From the NCBI GenBank assembly GCA_023356515.1, contig JAKQYG010000082.1, positions 1 through 11,535 of the forward strand: a stretch of DNA of 11,535 nucleotides. Reading direction: 5' to 3'. Source of the stretch: Trichodesmium sp. MAG_R04. GTDB lineage: Bacteria > Cyanobacteriota > Cyanobacteriia > Cyanobacteriales > Microcoleaceae. Of the stretch, positions 5,632-11,535 are shown piece after piece. Under the pieces are notes generated by a model. That model saw only the letters and a program-made list of their open reading frames with translations. It was not told the DNA's origin and ran no database searches. Within the stretch, counting starts at the first letter, position 1; each line of letters begins with the position of its first letter. The translations under genes were made by a program, and so were the position numbers.

Positions 5632-7056
5632 TTATTTGTAATTTAGTTTTACCCTCATTACCACCAGAGTCATATCATCTGGATTATGATTTCCTTCTCC
5701 AACAAATTGTTTGACTTGGTCAAATAAATAGTCTAGTATCTCTTGTGGTTCTTGACAATTTTGACACGCAAATTTGAAGGCTTGACTTAACTTAATATCA
5801 TCGTAACGATCGCCATTCTTATTAGCTGCATCTGTAAACCCATCTGTGTAATAAATGATAGTATCTCCTGGATGAAGTTTAACTTGTGCTTCATTATATT
5901 CAGAATCTACTTCCAAACCGATCAACATCCCCAGAGTATCCAAACTCACAATAGAATTACTAGCAGCTTGCCACAACATAGGAGGATGATGGGCAGCATT
6001 ACTATAGGACAAAATTGTAGTTTCTGGGTCGTACTCTGAATAAAACAAAGTTACAAATCTATGGGAATTTTCCAGATCGGCGTACATAACTTGGTTCAAA
6101 TGTTTGAGCACTTGTGCTGGTGAGTGGCAGTTTAATACCTCTGCTCTCAACATTCCTCTAGTCATAGTCATAATTAAACCAGCAGGTACTCCTTTACCCA
6201 TAACATCTCCAATTACAATACTCCACTTACAAGGTTCCTGTTTTTTATATCTGGAATTAACCTCATCGTAGTTAGAAGGAATAAAGTCATAATAATCTCC
6301 TCCTACTCGGTTCGCTGTTTGACACCGTGCTGCCAGAGTAACACCAGGAATTTGTGGACATTTTGGTGGCAATAATTGGAGTTGAATTTCTGCTCCTATT
6401 TCTAACTCTCGGTCCAAACATTCTTTTTCTCGTAAAGAAGTGGATAGTTCATCGTTGGCGATCGCTACTGCGGTCTGGTCTGCTACTAGACGAATTAATT
6501 TTTGTTTAGTAGCAGACCATACATATTCTGGGTCATGACTAAATACATATAGACGGCCTCGTTCTGAGTTCTTTACTAAAATCGATGTGCCAAATAATTG
6601 AACATCATTTCCTAAATAGTTGCTAACTTGGTAATCTAGACTAGCAGTTTGAATAGGGATTTCCTGTAGTTCAGCAGGCAAGGTTGTTTCTGTCATCAAT
6701 TGATTAGTTGCTATTTCTAATGCTTGTTGGATACCCTGACATTTTTGGCCTTCTTGGCAGTGTAGTTGTTGGAACCTAACCTGTCCATTGGGCTTAAATA
6801 ATACCAATGCTCCACCATCTGCATCGGTTACTCGACAGCCCATAAGTGGAATCAATTCTAGAAACTGATTTAAATTATTGAAGCTACGCAGCGCAAAGCC
6901 TAGAGAACTTAATAAATCATTAACATTTTGTTTTTCCTTATGTAAACGAGCCACCATTTCTTGAAGAGCACATAAATAAGTTATTGGTAAACAATTGCTA
7001 GTGGCAATATGATCAGTAGGTTCAGGGAAATTTTCATACACAGGCAGTACATTCAT
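5632..7056 (-). CDS. GAF-domain PP2C-type (SpoIIE/RsbU-like) protein phosphatase
   Basis: This predicted Mn/Mg-dependent serine phosphatase of the RsbU/SpoIIE class acts, in known systems, on a phosphorylated anti-sigma-factor antagonist. The 474 residues contain a GAF-like sensor region (about 50-200, ending LVADQTAVAIAND), a short helical linker with ELEIGAEIQLQLLPP (217-231) and the PPM catalytic domain (about 235-470). Metal-binding aspartates are present in GGDYYDF (252-258), GDVMGKG (283-289), TDGFTDA (404-410) and NPDDMT (458-463), so it should be active. The GAF ligand is not evident. No STAS or anti-sigma partner is in the window. The ATG at 7054-7056 has no Shine-Dalgarno. The long gap upstream suggests it has its own promoter. 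Confidence 0.93.
   Translation of the reverse strand: MNVLPVYENFPEPTDHIATSNCLPITYLCALQEMVARLHKEKQNVNDLLSSLGFALRSFNNLNQFLELIPLMGCRVTDADGGALVLFKPNGQVRFQQLHCQEGQKCQGIQQALEIATNQLMTETTLPAELQEIPIQTASLDYQVSNYLGNDVQLFGTSILVKNSERGRLYVFSHDPEYVWSATKQKLIRLVADQTAVAIANDELSTSLREKECLDRELEIGAEIQLQLLPPKCPQIPGVTLAARCQTANRVGGDYYDFIPSNYDEVNSRYKKQEPCKWSIVIGDVMGKGVPAGLIMTMTRGMLRAEVLNCHSPAQVLKHLNQVMYADLENSHRFVTLFYSEYDPETTILSYSNAAHHPPMLWQAASNSIVSLDTLGMLIGLEVDSEYNEAQVKLHPGDTIIYYTDGFTDAANKNGDRYDDIKLSQAFKFACQNCQEPQEILDYLFDQVKQFVGEGNHNPDDMTLVVMRVKLNYK
6458..6465. repeat. HIP1 octamer
   Basis: GCGATCGC is the highly iterated palindrome of many cyanobacterial genomes. Here it lies inside the phosphatase gene. A second copy is at 8583-8590 in ftsY. 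Confidence 0.9.
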
Positions 7057-7654
7057 AGATTTTTTTTTGATAACTTAATTGATTAAAGTGTATTGATAAG
7101 TAAGTTAGCGTTTGTCACTATATAAAAATATCTGAAGACCAGCCAAATAAACTTTGTGGATAGGCTTGGAGTTAGTATACAAATCTTAATATAGCTAATT
7201 TTTTTTCACACCTACCTACTTATTTGATGGTTTGTATTATTTCATTAGCTAAAATTATGACATCAAATATTGTCCTAGTTATAACAAATTAATTCGGGTA
7301 TAAAAGTAGGCTTTTTCTATCGCCAAATTTATTATTTAGCAATAGCTATAACTTTAGAAAAATTATTACAATAGGCGAATTTAATATTACTGCTTCGTTG
7401 ATAATTTTGATTGGAACTGTATTTGATAGCGATTTTCACAAAAATAGTGATTACTTTTGTGAATTAGTAGGAAATTAAATATAGTTTAAAGTCATCATTT
7501 TTGAATAAGTTTTATTCTTTGTTTTTTTATATAGAAATAATTTTAGCTAATTAAATTAAGGGAATAGGAGGTCAGGAGTCATGTATAATTAATCAGTAAG
7601 CTCTAACTTAATTTTCCAAATAGATAAAAACACGGCTATACAAACCCATTTCCA
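7057..7654. other. AT-rich gap upstream of the phosphatase gene
   Basis: No coding similarity is seen. The only notable structure is TTCACAAAA (7435-7443) mirrored by TTTTGTGAA (7455-7463). A short GGAGGTCAGGAGTCATG near 7567-7583 resembles the GTCAGGAG spacer repeats of cyanobacteria and leads only to a four-codon frame. The phosphatase promoter should lie near 7060-7150, but I cannot name its boxes. Confidence 0.4.
7435..7463. repeat. Nine-base inverted repeat
   Basis: Perfect arms of nine bases flank an 11-base loop that itself contains AGT/ACT. There is no T tract, so it is not a typical terminator. It may be an operator-like site or the core of a lost repeat element. Confidence 0.45.
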
Positions 7655-7830
7655 GTTATACCTTACCCCTGGCTATTTATCGATTATGCTACTCCAATAA
7701 TTCCAGTCACATTTATAGGGTGACTTATCGCCTTTTACTTTGACGTGTCGTATGATTTGCACATCTGAGTGCAGGCTCAGCAAACATTACGCCATCGTTA
7801 AGAATCCATTTCCTGTTTCCTGGCGAAGCT
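7655..7830 (-). pseudogene. Group II intron-encoded protein, C-terminal remnant
   Basis: On the minus strand three frames join into one recognisable stretch: GNRKWILNDGVMF, then after a frameshift near 7785 LHSDVQIIRHVKVKGDKSPY and CDWNYWSSIIDK, a stop at 7673-7675, then PGVRYN. The order K-H-(S)D...I.RH-KVKG-SPY...W.YW matches the region after the maturase domain and ahead of the HNH endonuclease in cyanobacterial group II intron reverse transcriptases. Reverse transcriptase, maturase core and HNH cysteines are all gone, and I see no intron domain V. It is a dead fragment lying just beyond ftsY. The match is from memory of the family. Confidence 0.6.
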
Positions 7831-7864
7831 TAAAACCCAAATTTTCGGTAAAAGCAATAAACCT

Positions 7865-9526
7865 TTAACCACTGAGAAGAGCTTCAACGAATTCATAACT
7901 AGAAAATGGACGGAGGTCTTCTCTTTTTTCTCCCACACCAATAAAGCGAATAGGTAAACCCAATTGCTTTACAATAGCAAATGCAACACCACCTCTAGCA
8001 GTTCCATCTAGTTTGGTTAATACTATACCGCTCAGTTTAGCAGTTTTGGCAAATACTTCTGCTTGTCTTAAACCATTTTGACCAAGTGTTGCATCTAATA
8101 CTAGTAGGGATTGTACTATTGCATCTGGAGCTTTTTTCTCTACTATGCGATGGATTTTACTCAGTTCATCCATCAAATTTTTCTTGTTTTGCAGTCTTCC
8201 GGCTGTATCTACTAGTAGTAATTCTATATTTCTAGCTTGAGCTGCTACTATAGCATCAAAAACTATTGCTGCTGGATCAGTATTTTTACCAGGATTAGAT
8301 ATTACTTCTACCTCACTCCGTTTTCCCCAGATTGTTAATTGTTCTACTGCCGCAGCTCGGAATGTGTCTGCTGCTGCAATTAAACATTTGTAGTCTGACT
8401 TAGCAGCTAAATGAGCAATTTTGCCTATAGTCGTAGTCTTGCCAGCTCCATTTACACCATTCAAAAGCCAAATATTTAAGGTATCCTTTTCAGGCACAAA
8501 AGTTAAGTTATATGCAGGACTAGCTATTTCTAAATCTTTGAATGGCTCATCCAGGATATCTCGTAAGATTTTTTTCAAATATGCGATCGCCTCTTTTGGA
8601 GCTAAAGCTTCTTCACGCAATTTATTTTGTAATGTTTCTATGATATAGTCTGTTGCCTCTACTCCAACATCAGCTTGTAGCAACATTGACTCTATTTCCA
8701 TTACCGCATCTTGATTCAGGGGGCCTTGTCCTACAATTGCCCTCAATTGGTTGAGCAAGTTGCGTCGAGTTCTATCTAAGCCTTGTCGTAATTTCTTCAG
8801 CCAGGAAATTTCTTCAGCAGAAACTTTATCTGGGCTACGGCCTTGAGCTGCTAAGACTTCTGCCGACCAAAGAAATGCTTCATCAAAAATTATAGAGTCT
8901 ATTTCTTCTATTTCAGTATTGACAGTTGTTTCTTGGAGAGCTTCTGGCTCTGGTTCTTCTATAGCAGTTTCTTTAAGACGTGTGACTCTTGCTTGTCTTT
9001 CTGCTTGAGCTCTAGCCCAGAAAGATGACTCTTCAGATGCTTCAATTACGGGGGCATTTTCCTCTACCACTGAATCTGATTTTACCAAAACTTCTAATTC
9101 TGGAGATTTTATTTCGCTAGTAGTGGTTTCTTCTATATTGAGAATTGGTTTAACCAAATTGTCTGTTGCTGTAGATTCTGTTTTTTCTACTGTAATATCT
9201 TCTTGTTCTTCAGTTTTGAGCTGCTTTGGTATGCTTGGCCCAAATTTTGCTGTTGTTGCAGGTATTTGAGTTTCTAGTTTTTCCTTTGTTTCAACTGTAT
9301 CTGTAGCTTTTTGAGACACTACTTGAGTCTTTTTCTGTTCTTGAATATTTTTGTAAGCTGCTTTAGCCCAATTCAAATAATCTTCTGTACTTTGCGTGGA
9401 CTCCTGCCCTGATTTTTCTTGTGATTCAACTGTTGTTTCTACCTGTTCTTTGTTAGGTGCAGGTTTGTCCTTTGAAGCTTTGTCTGAACTGTCATCATAT
9501 TTACGACGGAACCAATTAAAAACCAT
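7865..9526 (-). CDS. ftsY: Signal recognition particle receptor FtsY
   Basis: This SRP GTPase docks ribosome-SRP complexes at the membrane for co-translational insertion. I start at the ATG ending at 9526 (553 residues, MVFNWFRRKY), because a short amphipathic VFNWFRR segment is the usual membrane-targeting start. The frame also has an ATG at 9583, whose extra 19 residues are AT-rich and overlap a TATAAG box at 9563-9568. Residues about 10-235 are a long low-complexity acidic A domain rich in E, K and T. The NG domain follows: GVNGAGKTTTIGK (357-369), DTFRAAA (387-393), DTAGR (440-444), TKLDGTARGG (504-513), ending GEKREDLRPF. All GTPase motifs are intact. Cyanobacteria often keep ftsY near nusB, as here. 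Confidence 0.96.
   Translation of the reverse strand: MVFNWFRRKYDDSSDKASKDKPAPNKEQVETTVESQEKSGQESTQSTEDYLNWAKAAYKNIQEQKKTQVVSQKATDTVETKEKLETQIPATTAKFGPSIPKQLKTEEQEDITVEKTESTATDNLVKPILNIEETTTSEIKSPELEVLVKSDSVVEENAPVIEASEESSFWARAQAERQARVTRLKETAIEEPEPEALQETTVNTEIEEIDSIIFDEAFLWSAEVLAAQGRSPDKVSAEEISWLKKLRQGLDRTRRNLLNQLRAIVGQGPLNQDAVMEIESMLLQADVGVEATDYIIETLQNKLREEALAPKEAIAYLKKILRDILDEPFKDLEIASPAYNLTFVPEKDTLNIWLLNGVNGAGKTTTIGKIAHLAAKSDYKCLIAAADTFRAAAVEQLTIWGKRSEVEVISNPGKNTDPAAIVFDAIVAAQARNIELLLVDTAGRLQNKKNLMDELSKIHRIVEKKAPDAIVQSLLVLDATLGQNGLRQAEVFAKTAKLSGIVLTKLDGTARGGVAFAIVKQLGLPIRFIGVGEKREDLRPFSSYEFVEALLSG
8583..8590. repeat. HIP1 octamer
   Basis: Exact GCGATCGC inside ftsY; one of two copies in the window. 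Confidence 0.9.
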
Positions 9527-9759
9527 ATTTATTCTAGATATTACTATGTTTAAATAGTCTATCTTATACTTAATTTTATTCAATCATACAGTGTTTCCAT
9601 TGTTATGAAGTACGATTACATTGTTAAGATACCCGCACTACAATGATTTTCACCATTTATTCTGTATATCATTTGTCCGAAATCTGCTATGATTACATAA
9701 ATTTTGTAGTTAGATCAGATACAAAGTTTTATTAATCTAGTTTAGATTGGAAAGTTTTA
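9527..9759 (-). promoter_or_regulatory. Upstream region of ftsY
   Basis: This gap ahead of ftsY is AT-rich with no coding similarity. TATAAG at 9563-9568 (minus) is the best -10-like box, but it has no convincing -35. If used, it would place the transcript start inside the 19-codon extension, supporting the ATG at 9526. The transposon debris further upstream probably separates ftsY from nusB transcription. Confidence 0.3.
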
Positions 9760-9914
9760 TATAGCAATCCTATTTTATTTCTCATCCTATTTTTATTTGT
9801 CTCCAAAATCTTAGGGCTTTTGGGGAATTTATTTGAGGGCAATGCTAAATGAGTAATGGTTTCGGAGTTTGTTTCTGGTTTTTGAATTGTCATAACCTAT
9901 TTGGAATTGCTATA
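9760..9914. repeat. MITE-like element with TA flanks
   Basis: The ends TAGCAATCC (from 9762) and GGAATTGCTA (to 9912) are inverted repeats, with further similarity inward (CCTATTT with AAATAGG after a small offset). TA lies directly outside both ends (9760-9761 and 9913-9914), giving a 151-base element with a possible TA target duplication. It shares the outer TAGCA with the MITE at 10100-10200. No open frame. It ends seven bases from the transposon end at 9922. Confidence 0.6.
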
Positions 9915-9921
9915 GTCTATT

Positions 9922-10035
9922 TTGACATCCTCCCCGGCCTAAAGGCACTGGGTTTCCTGCCGAGCCTTAGCTCCTCGGTGGGTTGACGTCTTATATCATG
10001 TCCGGTAGCATCGTTCATTTTCGTCCTGATAGAAC
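9922..10035 (-). ncRNA. Relic of IS605 right end / omega-RNA 3' region
   Basis: In live elements the guide (omega) RNA of TnpB covers the tnpB 3' end and right end. Here the minus strand shows CGTTC/GAACG, CCGAG/CTCGG and a final hairpin with GCCTTTAGGC, ending GGGGAGGATGTCAA. Because tnpB is destroyed the RNA has no functional partner here. Expression is unknown. Confidence 0.4.
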
Positions 10036-10097
10036 GACCTGACCCTACGCGACCATATTTAGCCCCGCAATGTACGACATTCCCACTCACGAATTGA

Positions 10098-10202
10098 TAT
10101 AGCAGTCGAAGTATAGCACTACGGGTAAGTAAGAAGTCAGAAGTAATCCCTGACTGAATTTCAGCATTTAGTAATGTCCTAACCTTTGCTTCGAGTGCTA
10201 TA
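10098..10202. repeat. MITE copy B with TA target duplication, inserted in tnpB
   Basis: A 101-base element (10100-10200) has terminal repeats TAGCAGTCGAAG and CTTCGAGTGCTA (11 of 12 complementary) and TA on both sides (10098-10099 and 10201-10202). Removing it with one TA restores the minus-strand sequence GATTTATCAATTCG and the unbroken TnpB reading GGKLDLSIREWEC. This proves insertion into the gene. TA duplication is the mark of IS630/Tc1-type transposition. It is homologous to copy A at 7-118. Confidence 0.92.
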
Positions 10203-10370
10203 AATCTAATTTTCCACCTTTAAATCCACAACAAGAGCAAGTTCGGGATGTGGGCTCCCAACGGCTAATTACTCTTAGAGGGCAACCGTATTTTTCTGCA
10301 AATCCATTCTAAAAATGTCCTGAATTTTCTCCAACCGTGTTGTGGTTTTGGTGCATCAATTTTTTTACTG

Positions 10371-10400
10371 TGTAGGGACGTTGCATGCAACGTCCCTACA
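10371..10400. repeat. Perfect 30-bp palindrome
   Basis: TGTAGGGACGTTGCA is followed immediately by its exact reverse complement. It splits the tnpB relic after the codons for GIDLGIKTKAS. A three-mismatch copy is at 3334-3363. Its arrival inside a protein-coding relic shows that this short palindrome is, or was, mobile. Confidence 0.95.
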
Positions 10401-10600
10401 GCTCGCTTTAGTTTTAATTCCTAAATCTATACCTACTGAGTTATCAGTTTTAGGCAATGCTTCGGGCTTTACTTCTACTGCAAAACTTAGGAAATATCGA
10501 TTAGCTGAATCTTTGATTACTGTTACTGATGATGGAATAGCAGGTAGTTACCTTGACCACAGAATTTTCAGCTAACTTTTTATTTTTGCTCTATGGTTCC

Positions 10601-11224
10601 TCAAATTACATTGATTTTCTCGAAAACCCTTCGCAATACCCCATTGATAAACTTATAGCCATCTTTACCACTATAACGCTTGGCTAGTTCTACTGCTTGG
10701 CTAATTGCAACTTGTTTTTGAATTCCAATAAATATCATTTCTGCTACTGCAATTCTAAGTATATCGAGGTCAATTCTGGGTAAACGTTCTATTTGCCAAT
10801 CTATTATTGATTCTCTTAGTAATTTATCAATTTCTTTTTTATTACCATTTACTTTTGTCAGAATTTCCATAGTATAGCTGCGAACTTCTAATTGATTAGT
10901 GAGTTGAAGGATTTCTGGTAATTCAACAGCACTACCAATACGATTAATTGCTGTTTGGCCTAACTGTATAACTTCATAGAGCATTGTTCTGGCACTTTCA
11001 ATATCAGTAGTTCCTATCTGACTACTCAGAAGTCGATCGCTCCCTCTCTGTAATTCTGCTGCTGCATTTTCTAAGATATCTTGAGTCTCCGTTCTTAAAG
11101 TTCTAACTGCGGCTAATACAACTTCTTGAAGTTGCTTTTTTTCTAAACTCCCTGAACTAGTGGGCAATTGACTTAAGCCAAGGAGAGCTAGTTCACGAGC
11201 TGTAGAACGGGGAGCTTTTTTCAT
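10601..11224 (-). CDS. nusB: Transcription antitermination factor NusB
   Basis: NusB binds boxA RNA with NusE (ribosomal protein S10) to help transcription of rRNA operons. The 207 residues comprise a start typical of the family (RSTARELALLGLSQLP), a middle extension seen in cyanobacterial NusB (bacterial NusB is usually about 140-165), and the conserved C-terminal core: LPRIDLDILRIAVAEMIF, VAISQAVELAKRYS and KFINGVLRRV. No Shine-Dalgarno precedes the ATG at 11222-11224. It lies 83 bases after the DUF502 gene on the same strand, an arrangement frequent in cyanobacteria. Its stop is only some 35 bases from the tnpB relic, so insertions have accumulated right up to its end. Confidence 0.95.
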   Translation of the reverse strand: MKKAPRSTARELALLGLSQLPTSSGSLEKKQLQEVVLAAVRTLRTETQDILENAAAELQRGSDRLLSSQIGTTDIESARTMLYEVIQLGQTAINRIGSAVELPEILQLTNQLEVRSYTMEILTKVNGNKKEIDKLLRESIIDWQIERLPRIDLDILRIAVAEMIFIGIQKQVAISQAVELAKRYSGKDGYKFINGVLRRVFEKINVI

Positions 11225-11307
11225 AATGTATGTATAATGTTATGTCTGAGTCTAAATCTGTTAACTTATCTTATCTTCAGTAGAAAGTTGTTGTTGATTA
11301 TGATTTT

Positions 11308-11535
11308 TTAATTCGGACGTGCTAATTTTAGTTGATTGTTGAGTATTTCTTCTTGACTAATTACTGTTGATGAACTAGGACTTACTATCCCACCAGATAT
11401 TAAAACCTTAAAAGCATCTTCGACTGATAAAGAAACATTAATCACATCTTTTTCTGGTACTATGGCGTACCAACCAGATGTGGGATTTGGAGTTGTGGGA
11501 ATGAATAGACTTAACATTGAATCTCCTAAATGAGA
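11308..11535 (-). CDS. DUF502 family membrane protein, C-terminal part (cut by window edge)
   Basis: The frame stays open to the window end with no stop upstream of the ATG at 11515-11517, and residues before it (GDS) also fit, so that ATG is internal. The visible part, LSLFIPTTPNPTSGWY then SLSVEDAFKVLISGGIVSP, is the conserved C-terminal block of DUF502 proteins, which are predicted membrane proteins of about 230-260 residues and unknown function. The transmembrane segments would lie in the missing N-terminal part. It is probably co-transcribed with nusB. Confidence 0.88.
   Translation of the reverse strand, partial: SHLGDSMLSLFIPTTPNPTSGWYAIVPEKDVINVSLSVEDAFKVLISGGIVSPSSSTVISQEEILNNQLKLARPN

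Larger units (their letters stand above)
9922..10566 (-). pseudogene. Decayed IS605-type element: tnpB relic and right end
   Basis: Read on the minus strand from 10566: WSR-stop-LPAIPSSVTVIKDSANRYF, then VGIDLGIKT with the first RuvC aspartate (codon 10425-10427), then a 30-bp palindrome, then KIDAPKPQHGWRKFRTFLEW, a frameshift near 10305, AEKYGCPLRVISRWEP and TSRTCSCCGFKGGKLDL, a MITE, then SIREWECRT and CGAKY. About 80 residues are deleted between KIDAPKP and GWRKF, and the N-terminal third is missing at the nusB side. The lower end keeps the right-end features: stem CCGAG/CTCGG (9960-9978), CCCCGGCCTAAAGGC and terminal TTGACATCC (9922-9930), where the omega RNA of such elements normally ends. 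It is inactive. Confidence 0.85.

Noticed and set aside
9527..9583. 19-residue N-terminal extension of FtsY
   Set aside because: The extension is AT-rich, unlike known FtsY starts, and overlaps a TATAAG box; MVFNWFRR is the expected beginning. Not fully excluded.
10342..10575. Plus-strand frame of 77 codons opposite the tnpB relic
   Set aside because: The opposite strand gives clear TnpB motifs (VGIDLGIKT, SVTVIKDSANRYF) and the plus frame includes the palindrome; it is a shadow.
11308..11517. A 69-residue protein starting at the ATG at 11517
   Set aside because: The frame is open upstream to the window edge and the DUF502 block continues across this ATG, so the gene is a truncated view of a longer one.

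Overview
This window comes from an AT-rich, phycoerythrin-containing cyanobacterium. The evidence is a cpeB-cpeA pair, a phycobilisome rod linker, cyanobacterial-type NusB and FtsY, a GAF-PP2C phosphatase, and intergenic DNA full of small repeats and decayed transposons. Wide gene-poor gaps combined with this phycoerythrin type suggest a filamentous Trichodesmium/Okeania-like lineage. That placement is inference and was not tested.

Layout. 1-623: repeats and relics (a MITE carrying expanded TTTTGAC heptamers, a degenerate inverted repeat, an IS1-type zinc-ribbon fragment) and a hairpin that probably ends cpeA transcription. 624-1729: cpeB and cpeA on the minus strand. 1730-1931: a divergent promoter/leader region. 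1932-2726: a rod-linker gene on the plus strand. 2727-3908: no intact gene, but two MITE-like elements, a run of short hairpins, one copy of a 30-bp palindrome family and a tnpB 3' fragment. 3909-7056, minus strand: GAF-PP2C phosphatase, a 79-residue putative membrane protein and argH, closely spaced and probably co-transcribed. 7057-7864: mostly featureless DNA plus a broken group II intron-encoded protein tail. 7865-9526: ftsY, minus. 9527-10600: a nested mobile-element graveyard. 10601-11224: nusB, minus. 11308-11535: the 3' part of a DUF502 gene that enters from beyond the window.

Function. The left block makes phycobilisome rod parts: the two phycoerythrin subunits and a linker that stacks the discs. 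No bilin lyase or chromophore synthesis gene is present. The right block (DUF502, nusB, ftsY, phosphatase, small protein, argH) is a housekeeping set on one strand. As I recall, this order is shared by many cyanobacteria. Mobile debris has been tolerated only in the gaps of this block.

The most informative structure is at 9922-10566. Here an IS605-type tnpB was truncated, internally deleted, hit by a 101-bp MITE with a TA target duplication, and interrupted by a perfect 30-bp palindrome. The MITE is homologous to the repeat at the left edge of the window, and comparison shows that the heptamer array lies inside the element and has expanded there. I see no CRISPR array, tRNA, rRNA or recognisable defence system.
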